Assembly: GCA_003439945.1 (NCBI GenBank)
Contig: QVRM01006088.1
Span: 55,368 to 119,367, forward strand
DNA length: 64,000 nt
Reading direction: 5' to 3'
Origin: Dermanyssus gallinae
Lineage: Eukaryota > Arthropoda > Arachnida > Mesostigmata > Dermanyssidae
Shown here: piece after piece, positions 38,836 to 51,418 of the stretch
How positions within the stretch are numbered: position 1 is the first letter of the stretch
How the letters are laid out: the number at the start of each line of letters is the position of its first letter
Notes under the pieces: generated by a model
What the model saw: only the letters and a program-made list of their open reading frames with translations
Told to the model about the DNA's origin: nothing
Databases searched by the model: none
Translations under genes and position numbers: made by a program

Positions 38836-40950
38836 AAGATTCAAAGCCCCAAATAAGGTAAAACAAACTAAACAGCAAACGTTATCTCAAATGGCAAGCA
38901 TATTTCTTACGTTAGACGTTTGCAACGATCAAGTGCTTACCACGCGTGACAGGCCACACGCCAGCTAGGGACGTGCCTTGCGTTTTGGTGGAAACCAAGC
39001 AATGACCTAGTAGCGTCAGTTGGCTGACGAAGCTATTGTCTAGTGGAGTAAGTAGTGTCGCTTTTTCTGCTTGTAGTTATAGTGTCACCGTCCTTGTCGT
39101 TGTCGCTAGTTACTGCTGCAGGGGCAGGCTCAATCTCTTTGAGCAGCTGCGGCCACTGGGGGCGCTATAGGGGTTGTTTCTAGCAGCACTAGTGACGGCG
39201 ACGACAACAACAACGACGATAACGGGGGTCGCGCGCCAAGCGTGCAGTAGGTCAAGGGGGTTCAGGGGATCACTCACTGCTGTGCGGAGGCTGTGACGAG
39301 TCAAGAAGACGAGAAAAGCGAACAAGAAGAAGAAGAAGAAAAAGAACACCGAACACGGTGGTGACAAGCTCCACTTAGGCCGCGCAGCGAGGCTTAAACC
39401 TGGCGGCCGGGATCAGTTGCAAACCGGCACACGACAAGCTCGGAACAGGGCGAGAAAACAAGAGGAACAAAAGCAAAGAATCGAACGACGGCCATGATGG
39501 GGAGTAAGGGGAGCAGGAAGAAGGAATAAAGAGACGGGATGCAGCCAAAGTGTAAGAGATCAGACGAACAGACGATGACGACAACGACGACGAGGGTCAA
39601 ACTGTTTGCAACGGGGACTTTAATCAAAGCCTGCTGCTCAAGTCTGAGACCAGAGGAGCAGAGCGTGTGTGAGGGAGATGGGGTGGGAGAGAGAAAGGAA
39701 AAAGTTCAAGAGAGAGAAAGAGAGAGATAGAAGGAACGGGAGAATGGTAGAAAAAGGTCGGGAATGGTAGCGGTAGAGGCGCAGTGGTGCAGATGGTGAC
39801 GCTTGCATTAGCAGACGTCAGCAAGGGAGGCTCAGGAGGCGTATTGTGGTACTACCGTACCGATCCCAACGACGCAACAGAAGGCCGGAAGATGACGAGA
39901 GAGCGAGAGATAGGAGAGAAAGATAGAACAAGGACAGATTCACGTGGGTTTGCAGGCATTGCTGTCCTCGACGGCAACTCGCCGTGAGATTGACACAAAC
40001 GGCAAGGCTGCCATAATCGCCACCCACCGGCCCACCGCGGAGGCAACGCTTCTGCCTGACCGAAGCTGTCGGTTGGTCTGCTTTTTAGCTGCACAAGGTG
40101 CACGAGGATGGCAGCTTGAACGGCTACGGACTGACAAAGTCGAGGCCGGACAAACAGAGTCCCACACCGTCTTGTGCATCACAGTGGTTGTCGAGTTGTA
40201 GCACCCCAGCCCTATTTATCGTACAGCGACACTACGCAGTGTCATCGAAGCCAATGGTAAACGGTGCTACCTCTGTTGCTGCTGCGGCGGTGGCGGCGGC
40301 GGCGACTGTTTCTGCTGCCAAGAGACATCCATGGGCGAGACGCATCGTCAGATGAATCGTCAAAGTACCCCAGCCTCCCCCCCCCCCCATATGACGGCTC
40401 GCACGTGCCCTTTGCCTTCTGAGGTTCTGTGACGGTTCCTGCTACCACAAATACTACTACAGAGAAGAAGAAAAGAAGAAATACTACTAGAACTACACTA
40501 TTATTTCTACAAAGAAGACGAAGAAAAAGAAGACGATCAACAGGGCGATGCTTGCGACGACGAAAACACCCACTACCGGTAACAACGACAACCGCAGCTA
40601 CCACAGTAAAAGCAGCAAAGGCAGCATCAGCAACAGATCGTAGAACAAGGAACCTCTCGACCTTAGCTCTCGATCAGCATACGCACTACGATCAGTACAA
40701 CCATCATCACCATAATCATCGCCGTCATCATAGGTAGCAGCAACAGCAGCAGTCATGCTTCTGTTTCGGCACGAACCGTGTAACTACAATCGTAACAACA
40801 GTAGGACCATGAGGCGACAGACGATTGTCACCCCCATCGTCGCCGGTTGAGGGAAGGAAAGCACGCGACACGAGGAAGAGAACGAGCACGAGATTGTCCG
40901 ATGGTCCACAGCCACAGGGGCAGCACTGGGGCTGACAGCGCGCGTTTAAG

Positions 40951-40993
40951 TTGGGGGGGGGGGGGGGTGGTGGTGGTGGGGGGGGGGGGGGGT
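40951..40993 (+). repeat. long G-run cluster (G-quadruplex candidate)
   Basis: Two runs of about 15 or more G, separated by TGGTGGTGGT, over about 43 bases. Confidence 0.85.
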
Positions 40994-41866
40994 GGCTAAA
41001 AAGAAGACAGACAGGGAGGAAGGTGCAAGGGCAAGAGAATGACAACCAAGAGAATCGAAACGAGCAAAAAAGGTGCTGCTCTGTGGCTACCAGGACACGT
41101 CCGTCTGGTGGCGAGGACGACACCGACAGTGACGCCCGCACGGGCGCGCGTGCCTGTCAACCACTACGACCACCGCCATCACCATCACCACCACCACCAC
41201 CATGGAGATCGCAGGCTACAACCGCTGCTTCTGCTGCTCTATGTGCCGACGACCTATCAACGGTGACAATACCTTCATCATCTTGCCCTCTTCAGGCGGC
41301 GGCGTTTTTTCTCTCCCTCTTAACTAACCGTCTGCAGCCAGTGGTACTTGAGAGCATTGCACCAGCAGCAGCAGCAGCAAATTGCCCGTTCTACCAGGCT
41401 TCCTTCAGCGGCGCAGCAGCAGCAGCAGCAGCATTCGTTTCTTGGTCCTCAGTGTGTTGTTCGCCTTCTCTGTGTGCGATTGTGTGATGAAGGCACCCGC
41501 AGCCAGTGGTGGTGGTGTCGGCGCGTTTGACGAGAGAGAGAGAGATGGAGATGAAGGTAGTCGGTATCGCTTTGGTTCTTGGCAAAAGTTGAGCTAAAGC
41601 CAGCAGGCCAGCCAGCGGGGCTGGCAGGGCCACTCTGTGACCGGCCGCATCGACCGATGCTCTCAAATTAACGAACGAAGCTCGCCAAAGATGATAGTCT
41701 CATCTCTTGCTCGATCGCTGCTGCTGCTGCTGCTGCCGCCGCCACCATTGCCGCCGCTCCCCGCTGACAAATAAACGTCACCAGGTCGAGGCAACAAAAA
41801 AGAAACACTTGACAACGTGGTAATTATCCGTCCGTTGATTATATGTCTGTAAACGCATATGTTTGC

Positions 41867-41901
41867 ATGAATATATATATATATATATATATACGTATAT
41901 A

Positions 41902-41938
<37 letters not shown>

Positions 41939-42058
41939 GTATATATATATATATATATATACGTATATATATTTATATATCTCATATATCTATATCTATA
42001 TATATATCTATATATATATATATATATATACGTATATATATTTATATATATATATATT
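41867..42058. repeat. complex (TA)n block with TACGTA and ATTTATA interruptions
   Basis: About 190 bases of TA broken at regular points by TACGTATATATATTTATATA-type units (three copies) and by CTATATCTATAT variants. Nearly every segment is self-complementary. Confidence 0.9.
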
Positions 42059-42851
42059 AAACTGCTGAAAAAAAAATACTTTAAATATTTAAGCAGGTAG
42101 ATAGATGAAGCGTTCGTGTGCCACTGCGAATGATGGCGTTGCCTGTTTGAATGTTGTAGCTTGTTGTTGTTCTTGCCGTTGTTGTTGTTGTTGCTTGTGT
42201 ACTTTTGGTAATAGAATTTGCCGCTGGCTGCATTTGGCCCATCATTAGCCACCCTGCCACTGTAGTGGCATTAGGAGGTTTGTGTACTTTAGCTGACTAG
42301 ACAGCGTGCGTATGGAGATGAATTTGTTTCTGTTGTTGTTGTTGTAGTTGTTGTTGTTGCTGTAAGGGCGCTCTGCGGTGCAATGCCTTCGACTACGACA
42401 GTCGATAGGCGATGCTTGAACTGAGTCAGCGTTGACGACGACGACGACCTATGAATGGCGCCGGCGCCGCCCCTGACGTCGCCCCCGCTGCCGCCGCCAG
42501 ACTCGACGTCCAGATGAGGAACGGATACAGGTGGACAAGTCGTGGCCTGATCCATACGTCGTGTCGCTTCACGCTTAATTAAAAGCGATGAAACTGCAGT
42601 TGGTGACGCCGGCCGGCACTAGTGCCAAACCGTACGCAGTGATGATGATGATGATGATAACGATGAGCATGATGCTGATGATGATTGTGGTGATAATGTT
42701 AATACCATCGTGCGCAGAAGCACGACGAGGGGAGCAGAATCACGACGTCCTCGAATCCGACGAATCGTCAAGTCTTGCCGTGGTGCGGGTGGAAGAGGTA
42801 GAAGGCAAGTACGGGGGTGAGGCGGCATAAACGAGATGCAAGACCCCACGC

Positions 42852-42953
42852 TTTCTCTCTCTCTCTCTCTCTCTCTAAAAGCTCTTGGCCCTATCAGGGT
42901 GCAGGTAAGTCCTTCTCTGACTAAAGCCGCCTTTCTCTCTCTCTCTCTCTCTG
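42852..42953 (+). repeat. duplicated CTTTCTCTCTCTCT tracts
   Basis: Two (CT)n tracts, each introduced by CTTT, at 42852-42877 and 42930-42952. Confidence 0.75.
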
Positions 42954-43599
42954 CCATGGTGGCCGTCACCACTCATACAAACATAAGTACACATACATAC
43001 ACGCATGGGTGTGCATGCATGACTATGTTGCATACTTAGATGTAACATTTACATAACGAGAAACTGTACACCGTTGGCTGGCATTATCGAGTGTCCAGTT
43101 TGGCTCGGTCAGTTTGAGTAACTCGGAGCTGTGATTTTGAATCTATATTGGATGTCCTCTAAACGCGAATCTGAGTTGTTGTGAATCAGGTGAATAGAAA
43201 CTGTTATGCAGTGGGCTGGGCGCGCTCGTTTCAATAAAGATACTCGTGAAATCGAATAATATTATTTGTTGTCAATATATCATCAATATTCTATTCCCAC
43301 AATACTAGAAACAGTAGTTTTAGTAGTAGTAGTAGTATAAGCGCGATGATATTTTACTTATCGCGTTACAATTGCCGTAAGGAGAAAGAAAAAGTTGTCG
43401 TTCGCATCGACTCGTGCAGTGTCGTCGTTGTCAACATCGTCTCAAAGCCGTGCGAGCAATCGTGTCGCGTTTAGAGGCTCACCATTAATGTCCGAATAAA
43501 ACCGCTCGTCCTCTATGCCCTTAACTTGTGCCACCTCCAGTTTCATAGCTTGCTAGCATGAAACTTCCTACAGAACTAGCACATTGCTCACTATATATC

Positions 43600-43602
<3 letters not shown>

Positions 43603-43634
<32 letters not shown>
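43603..43634. repeat. (TA)n microsatellite
   Basis: TA run of about 32 bases. Confidence 0.9.
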
Positions 43635-43637
<3 letters not shown>

Positions 43638-46146
43638 GTAAACGTAGCAACAAACCTGATCAAATTGATCCTTCATTTCTCTAGTGGCAAGCCTTGAGAG
43701 CGGTAATTACAATAGTAGTTGTAGTAGTATAACCAGTAGTAGTAATACCAGTATACCAGTTGGTTAGTGTTGTTGCGGTTGTTGTTGTTGTTGCTGCTGC
43801 CGTTGTAGTCATTGGCAGCAGCGGCAGTGCTAGTATTAGAAATGTCAATATAGTAGTAGTAGTAGCCATTGTCGTCCTAACTGGGTGGATAATAATGGGC
43901 AAAATATGCTAAACAGCATCGCTCGGCGGGCAGGCGGACTGGTAATGCGGTGGATGTTTTGGTTTGAAAGCGAACGATTGACAAGAAAGGTCGCCGTTGT
44001 CCTCGGGTAAGTTTTCCCCGTATGCGTTGAGTTGCTAATGTCGGTGGATCCGGCATGACTTGGCTTGTTTACCTATTCCCCTCTCTCTCTCTCCCTCTGG
44101 ATGTTTTTCTCGCTGCCGCTCTTTCCCCGGCCTTCCATCGCCTTCGTCCTCGTCGTTTAGTCCTTGACCATATATAGGTGTGTGCGTGCTATGTATGTTC
44201 GAGTAGGGTCTGGGATGCTCTCTCGCCTGCTCTTGATGCCTATCGTCTCTTCCGCTAGGCCGGCGTGACCGGGCCTTGTCATCAATTTACCATACCCCAC
44301 CACCATCACTGTTGCTGTTCTGCTTACTACTTCATGGTTATAGCGTCAACACTACTGACATTGCTACACCTTTACCTGCTTCTGAGTAAGTTCGTGTAGG
44401 GGACCCGATGCTTGCCCGGTGCCCCCGAATCATCGACGACGACCACTGCCCACTGCCCACGACATATCGGTCCACCTCATCACGCACCTACATCAATAGC
44501 AATAACAACAAGAATAACCTCAACAACAGCCAGGCGGTGAGGCCGATCTGGGGTGCACGGGGGCGCCGGGAGGGGGAGGGGGGGGGATGGAGGAGGAGAC
44601 GACAATTGGGTCCTAGGTAATTAATGAACAAACGACAGCGTGCACCGCGACCGCTAGCGTGTCGTGGCATGGCCACCGCCCCAGCCGCGCGGCCGCGTAG
44701 ACTAGTTCCGCCTAACCAGCCAGCCAGCCCGCCACCGGGAGAGATACTCCAGACTTTGGATTGACTTCATGTCCTCACTGCCCCCTCTCATCTCCCAGCA
44801 TCACTGTAGGGCAAGGGAGGGTTTCTGTCAATTTCCCAACTACACCACCCTTGAGGGGTTGGGGAAGGTTGGGGGTCATATTCGACCAACGGAGAAGAGG
44901 CGGCTCAACCAGCTCAACCATCAAGTTACGTAGGTGGCCCTCGGGAGCGGGCCGGTCCGAGCCCCGACGTGACGGCCAGGTCTTCCTGTCGCGCTACTGA
45001 AAAATGACAACAGTGACAGCAGTTGCAGCCGCAGAGGCTGCCGGAGTACGAGAAGCAACAGCGCCGCTACGAATGGCAATCATCGGCAAAATGTTGACAC
45101 GTGTTCATTGGCCCCGTCGATAAATGAACACGATGAATAAATAAATGAATTGATTAATGAATCACTGGATCGGCTAGCGAAAACGCGATAGTGGGCGTAT
45201 GCGCGCGGCTGTTGATTCTGCTACTACGAGAGTGGCAGTGACGGCAGCAGCCATCCAGCCAGCCCTGTAGCCTGCCTGACTAGGGTTTGCCGCTAATAAT
45301 GATGATTAACCACTTTTCGACGTTTCGAACGGTCGGCCTGCGCCTGCCTTGCGGCTGTCATAGTTAGTTCCACGACGGGCTGCCAATATCATTGCCATCA
45401 TACAACAAACCAGCCCTAGTAAAAACGTGGGGAACCTACTCCCGGCCTCTGCAATCTGCAGAACGCTAACGGCACATGTCCAGTGTGCCGAGGTCGGTGT
45501 CTGACATATTGGCATGGTCCGCTCCATGTACTTGGAACATAATACATGTTGTAGTCATTGAACGTATTACGCGACAATCACTGCAGAGCGCGATTAGTAG
45601 TGGGTAACCAGTTTAATTTTGTAATGCTCTAGAGAAATTGACTACACCATTCGAACGACGATTAAGTTCGCTTCAAAACCCGACCACAATGTTGAAGTGG
45701 GATGTTCCAATATGAAGTGGAGAAACACTCGGATATAGGATCTCGGCTGAGCTAATTATTACGTTCTATTCGCAGCTGTCTCATATGAAACACATAATGA
45801 AATGTCCAGCAAAATGTTTCTTGTCAGTTATTCAGTTGCATTGTTCAGTGAAACGGTCAACAACGGGTTGTGAGAAATGGATACCATGCCAGAGAGTGCC
45901 ACTCAACTTGTTGCTTCGCTATAGTCAACGTTCTTTAGTTCGTCGGCTGTATATGAACCAATCCAGCGTTTGCAGAGTCTACTAAGGATGTTGACTCAGA
46001 TTACGGCATGTCTTCCATGGGAGGCAAGCAGTTGAGCAAGGCAACTAATCGAGCGTCCTCTTAAGTCATATTGTGTGGAATCATCGACTAACTGCTGTTC
46101 CGTTAAGCCAACAGCAGCCCTCGTTCCCTACTCGAGTAGTTGTTAG

Positions 46147-46415
46147 CGCTCGAATAGCAATAAAGTTGTTAGCTTAATCAGGTGGCCAGCATCTTTTCCC
46201 GACCGGAGCCCCATCTCAACCGTGTGGAATGAGTTGAAACAACGAGTTAGAGCCAGCACTTCAGTCCCAGCAACACTTACGGAGCTCACGAGTGCTACGC
46301 ACGAGGAATGGAATAGTGTTCCACATAAGTTCATTGATGAGTTAACAGGATCAATGCCAAGTCGCATGGCGGTCATTATCAGGGCACATAGCCAGAAAGG
46401 TAAGACACGCTAATA
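46147..46415 (+). pseudogene. Tc1-type transposase, C-terminal remnant
   Basis: The in-frame reading is NKVVSLIRWPASFPDRSPIS, then TVWNELKQRVRAS, TLTELTSATHEEWNSVPHKF, IDELTGSMPSRMAVIIRAH and KGKTR before a stop. It aligns block for block with the end of Tc1/mariner-superfamily transposases (DWPARSPDLNPIExxWDELxRRV ... LQEEWxxIPxxFIxxLxxSMPRRxxxVIxAxGGxTRY). The third catalytic acidic residue, normally the Glu of NPIE, is Ser here. Upstream in-frame stops (TAG at 46144) and the lack of the earlier DDE part show an old 5'-deleted copy. I could not recognise terminal inverted repeats. Confidence 0.85.
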
Positions 46416-47381
46416 ATTTGATCCATGCATTTTTCTTCAGAAGGAAAATGGTTTTCATTGTGATATAGCTATTTTTCGACATATTTCACTTTTTTATTTA
46501 AAAAAAATAAACTCCCAGATCAGATTCGTTTCCTTCAATGCGTAGCCGTCCTTTAAAGCTAAATAAACTGTCTTTCGAGTGGTATAGTCATGACCAATGT
46601 CGGTAGGACGGTGTCGTGCACTGATAGGCGCCTTGTGAGTCACATGATACCATGATAAGCGCGCGGTTTTGGTCCCGACACTACATCGCACTATAGCTAG
46701 ATACCGATCAATGACTTGTTTCTCATACAACGCAGTAATTCCAAAGAAGGTCCATTTGTTATTATTATCCGTAGTGGTAGTAGTAGTAGTATAGTGGCAG
46801 TAAGAAAAGGCTGTCGTCATCGGCGGCAACGGGGTAGTAACAGTAGTGCAGAAACGACAAGAACTCATCGCTGCCCGCCGTATCCAAAACTGATCCTGTC
46901 AGGTTGCAAAAGCCTTCTTCATCGTCGTCGGCCTGAAGTGTGTTTGATTTCCTTCTCTTTGCGCCGGTCCAAACGGTGTCCCATCGCGTGGCCCGACGCG
47001 ACCGCGCGAAAAACGCCGCCGTCGTCGTCGTCGGTGGATAATCGCGGAACAATCGCGTCCGTTTGGCCGTCGATTCAGCTGGGCGCCAGCCAGCTGGACT
47101 CGATGACTAATCACGCCTTGCTAACCGACCGCATACAAGTCTTGCATTGGCGGGCGAACACGATCGCAATCCGTCGATCTGAGTGAGCTACATGTCCGCC
47201 CGCTGCGTATTTCGACGTTCGAGCGTTTCAGCGTCAGCCGATGTAGCCGATGAGGAGACGACGGCGTTTTAAAAGTGCAACGCGGCTATCCGTCGTACAA
47301 CTCATCTTCTCCATAATTCGTAACTCTAGGAGCAGCAGTAACTGAAAGTAGTGCATTCTGGTCTACCGCTTTCACACGAAT

Positions 47382-47383
<2 letters not shown>

Positions 47384-47431
<48 letters not shown>

Positions 47432-47481
47432 TATAATTCATTTATTTAATGTAATCGATATATATATATATATATATATAT
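47384..47481. repeat. two neighbouring (TA)n microsatellites
   Basis: TA runs at 47384-47426 and 47458-47481, separated by 31 bases of AT-rich DNA. Confidence 0.9.
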
Positions 47482-48592
47482 ACGAGGGCAGATCGGCAAG
47501 TTCCAGTACTTTGAATCGTCTCGCGGCAACGCATCCCTTCACAACGACTCGCGTCGGTTGAAGCTTAATTGTTAAGTGACCTATCGGTTTTAGTTGTTTT
47601 CCTCGTGCCTGTCCCGTTCAAGGAAGACGTCGACAACGTTAATTACGCACGCGCAGATGTAACTGTAAGTGGAGTCTCTGCGTCCGCAGACAGAGCTGTT
47701 CTCTTTGCTTTGCCTGATTCCTAAAGCAGAGCGAACCGACCTTTGTTAACTAGTGTAGTTAAAAGGCGATTTCCACACCGACGTTACACTTAGACTTTTT
47801 GCGCCAGAACTGTGTCCTTCTGTGTTAACTACTTTGAGTTTTTTGCCTCATTTCGACCACTCAATTTCTTCAGACACCGCGAGTGTCCCTTAGAATAGGG
47901 AAGCACTAAACTGCCGCTCCACATATTAAGTCGAAGAGTTGAATCCATATTGTACCGCATGTTGATTCATATATGCAACTGGCATCAATGGCTGCGACAG
48001 CCGTTGTATGAGCAATAGCTGGTAGATACGAGCTAATGTTTTTGCTGCCAGCTGTGACTTATACAGTATAGTAGTAGTACTAGTTCTCTTGTAAGCGGGA
48101 AGTTTATCCGGTCAGACGTTATTTAATTTAGTCAACTCTACGCCCAACCACATTTATCGCAGGCTGTGGCTATGCAGTACAACCATTTGCTGTGTTGGAA
48201 TTCGCACGCATTTCTCAATGCAACCGGAAAAACTACTACGGAAGCTTTGCTCTTATTTTGACTTCCTGTCCCGATTGCGTCGTCGCCACAATCGCCGCTC
48301 GCTACAAGTACTAACCATGTCTTGCAATCTGCTTAAATCCTTTTTCAGTTAGACAGGCGTTCGCGGAAACTGGAAGTGACGGTCTTATGATTTTGGTGGC
48401 GACTAAAACGGCAGCAGCAGCAGCAAAAACAACACCTGCACCTATGTACAGTTTTTAGCTCGATGCTCAAACAATCGGGAGAAGTAGAGCTAAACCGATT
48501 TTGCAGTCATTGGTGTTTGCACAGAGCAATACAGCTGACCGCGGTATCGCTTTGCGCTTATATATATATATATATATTTTTTTTGCAAGGTT

Positions 48593-48595
<3 letters not shown>

Positions 48596-48670
<75 letters not shown>
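48596..48670. repeat. (TA)n microsatellite at the LINE 3' end
   Basis: Uninterrupted TA run of about 75 bases, directly adjoining the 3' end of the minus-strand LINE remnant; a further 18-base TA run is at 48560-48577. Confidence 0.95.
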
Positions 48671-48674
<4 letters not shown>

Positions 48675-48758
48675 CATATTGTTTATTTCGCAATAATTTT
48701 GCATTTCAAGATGGTACATAAATACAATAAAATCATCATTATATACAATTTTAACACT

Positions 48759-49317
48759 TTAGCGACCGTCCCACCGGGCAAGAAAGTGCAAAGACCGCCG
48801 ATGCGACTGGCAGCTCGCTGCGTGGTATTTAGCGCATACCTGCGAGCAGAACCGGCAACGACATTGATCGCCAACTTGGTGAAATCCTTGAGTCGAACAC
48901 AACAAGTGATGATAGCCATGTACAATGTACCTTGTGTACACGTGCCGGCTAGTGCATGCCATTCCTTCCCAAAGCTCCCTGGTGAGGTACACATCTAACT
49001 GCGCTACCTCAGCCGAGGCCTCGGTCACTTTTCCCTGCCACTCCAACAAAAATTGTTGAAGTGGCATTGTAATAGGTGACTTAAGCCTGACTCTGATTAT
49101 TTTCACTGCCGGTCCGCAACCCGCTAGCAGGTACACAAAGCGATTCCCTGCCGTCCGCGGCAAGCAAAGAACGCGCTTCATATATATTGTGAAGCATCTT
49201 TCTAGCTGCGCAAAATTTGCGGCGGAAAGATGGCCCCACACCCTGCCAAGGCTGTAGCTCAACATTGGTACAATCTTAAGCTCAAAAAGACGCAATGCAG
49301 CACTCAGAGACAGCCCG
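48759..49317 (-). pseudogene. LINE ORF2 C-terminal part, shifted frame
   Basis: After the frameshift the protein continues ALRLFELKIVPMLSYSLGRV and then FAQLERCFTIYMKRVLCLPR, the typical thumb region (family pattern: KIVPxLxYG...). Near its end it has CRCRFCSQVCAKYHAASC, a cysteine/histidine cluster comparable to the C-terminal zinc-knuckle of many LINEs. A second frame (48683-48994) covers the same end, so another small indel is possible. The product would be non-functional. Confidence 0.75.
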
Positions 49318-49790
49318 ACACCTGTCGCCGATGTGCTTTGTAAAGGTCGTTCCCGTATAGTGCAGTCTCAGACCCAAATACGGGAAGGAGTTGACAAACT
49401 CCAGCGGTTGGCCACAGCAGGGTATTACGTCTGCTGCAGCCAATCGACCCCCACGGCGAAACTTAATGGCTTTCGTCTTCCGCGAATTTATTTGTAGGCC
49501 CCTACGGTGAAGGTAACCTTCTACGTCGCCGACAATACGACGAATGGCACCGCGGTCCCGGTGGGCCACTACTATGTCATCCGCGTACATAACAACGACG
49601 GCGTTTCTAAACTCCTTCCGCACGTGGCGGGCTAGGTCTGCAATGAGCAAAGAGAAGGCTAGGCAACTGAGAGGGTCCCCTTGAGGGGTCCCTACGTTTT
49701 GCCTCAGCTGCAAGGTGTCTTCGCCCCTTATGTTTACTTCAAGGCGGTCTTCAGCAAAGAAGCTGGAGAGCACTCTTAGAAAAGAACCAC
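49318..49790 (-). pseudogene. reverse transcriptase fragment (catalytic part)
   Basis: Translation reads GGSFLRVLSSFFAEDRLEV, then QNVGTPQGDPLSCLAFSLLI (the TPQG motif), then VVVMYADDIVVAHRD with the YADD catalytic aspartates, then KTKAIKFRRGG and FPYLGLRLHYTGT, the YLG motif after the palm. All are standard blocks of LINE reverse transcriptases. The frame is lost near 49318: after HIGDR the sequence must shift frame to continue GVGLSLSAALRLFELKIVP. The N-terminal fingers and any endonuclease are missing, so it cannot be active. Confidence 0.9.
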
Positions 49791-49864
49791 CCTTATATAT
49801 AAATATATAAATGCCGCGTTTTGGCTATATTTTATCACAACGGTCGCTTTCTCTATCTCTCTCC

Positions 49865-49890
49865 ATATATATATATATATATATATATAT
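49865..49890. repeat. (TA)n microsatellite
   Basis: TA run of about 26 bases, about 70 bases from the LINE 5' break. Confidence 0.9.
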
Positions 49891-51229
49891 GTATCAGTCG
49901 CCGCCGCCATCGCACGATGACAAATGTCGTATTGAGTAGTAAGCAGAAAAGGTCAAAACGATCGGCTTTAACGATCTCGCACGATTTTACTAACGAGGCG
50001 TTAATGCAGCCCAGCAAAGGCCCAGCTAACCAACGAGCCAGCCAGTCAAAACCTCCACCCGCGCCAACGAGCAAAAACGCCGACGCAGCAAGAGCAGACG
50101 AGCTGAAGCCGCTACGGCGGGAAGACGGCGACATCATCATCGCCGACAGTTCTTCTCAGCGCCGAAGACAGACCGAAACAAAGCGGCGTCCCTGAGGACG
50201 TCACAGCGACCACAGCTAACCGAACGGGTCATCGTATAGCTGATTTGCTGAATTGTCCTGCTTCGCTGCTGGTTCGAACTGCTTGCTGGCTGTCGTGTGG
50301 ATAGGTGGAATGCCGCTCAGAGCCGAAACCATCGCCTTCGTCTTCAACGGGACTAACGGGAACCACAGCAGCACGCGATGGCTGGATCATGAACAACAAC
50401 AACAACAACAACAACACGAGCAACAACAAGCTGTTGCCATTTAAGAATAGGCGAGCGAATTCTACTAGCCGAAATGAGTATGTAGGTTTTTGGTTTAGGC
50501 GACGACGACGATATCTTGGCGGGGTGGTTGTTAACTAGTGTGCGACTGTAATGACCTGGCCGCACCTAAAAGTGTCAACAATAAGGATGGAGAAAACAAG
50601 GCGAGCACGAACGAGACAGTGGGGAAAAGTTTTAAGCTTAAGAAAATATCAAAACGGTCGAGAAACAGCAGGAGAAAGAGAGGAAGAGCGAGAGGAGAAA
50701 GGCAGGTAGCACATATGACAGGAACTTGTACTTGGACTATTTCCAGCTCCCTAATACTACTCGAAGCGGACATAGTTCGCACACTGCTTAAGAACAGCAC
50801 GTTACCACAATACGCTTGTTATATACTAGTCATAGTAGTAGTAGTAGAAATATCATCATAACGAACTCAAAAGTGTACGCATGTACCTATTTACGAAGCC
50901 TAGAGTATATACACTGCCATGTTGTCATGTTGACCTGCTGTAGCTCATGCTAAACCGAAGTCGTGTATCGGACAGCCACACGGCCAGCCAGCTCGGAACG
51001 GAGTTACACTGGCGAAGTGCAGGCAAATACGGGCAAGTCTATTATACCTAACAACAATAAATAGCTACGTGAGTTCAACATCATCTTCACCACCGCCTAC
51101 GCCATCGTTTCATCAGCAGTCGTTTCCAGCTTCCACCAGCTTCAGACCTTCGCCACCGCTAGACGCAGTGCTTGTCGTATTCTGCCTGTCCAAGCCATTT
51201 CTCGCTACCATACTCTAGCTTGTCCTATA

Positions 51230-51418
51230 TGTCAATCACGGTGGCGTGGTGGATTAAGTCTGCGCCTCGCAACCGGAGGAGACACATAGTTGCGCGGGTT
51301 CGAGCCCCACCGTTATACATTTGTATTTATGGGGGTCCGTCTATGAAGCAATGTAAAAGACAGTTCCGTGGACGTTAAATCTTGGCTGAGGTTCAGCCCG
51401 AAAACTTTACTTTACTTA
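51230..51418 (+). mobile_element. tRNA-derived SINE, copy B (long form)
   Basis: Flanking direct repeats are CTAGCTTGTCCTATA (51215-51229) and CTAGCTTGCCCTATA (51419-51433): 15 bases, one mismatch. The head has an A-box-like TGGCGTGGTGG (51242-51252) and a B-box GGTTCGAGCCC (51297-51307), flanked by CACGGTGG / CCCCACCG, which pair like an acceptor stem. The body CAGTTCCGTGGACGTTAAAT (51361-51380) is shared with copy A. The tail ends in ACTTTACTTTACTTACT. It lies antisense to omb in the upstream intron. Confidence 0.88.

Larger units (their letters stand above)
48670..49795 (-). mobile_element. 5'-truncated non-LTR (LINE) retrotransposon remnant
   Basis: In the minus direction it opens inside the reverse transcriptase domain near 49795, next to an AT-rich stretch, and ends near 48670 against a 75-base (TA)n tract. 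Before that end comes an AT-rich 3' tail with AAATAAAC. The two coding parts are listed separately. Strong 5' truncation and a microsatellite-like 3' end are typical of dead LINE copies. Clade assignment (Jockey/CR1/R1-like) would need a profile search. Confidence 0.85.

Noticed and set aside
45785..45985. 66-codon plus-strand frame upstream of the Tc1 remnant as the earlier part of the transposase
   Set aside because: No DDE-domain motifs (for example QDNA or SDES) could be placed in it, so I did not extend the element to it.
51240..51310. Possible tRNA gene
   Set aside because: The A-box and B-box are present, but a proper anticodon arm does not form, and the sequence is the head of a longer repeat bounded by target-site duplications, so it is a SINE.
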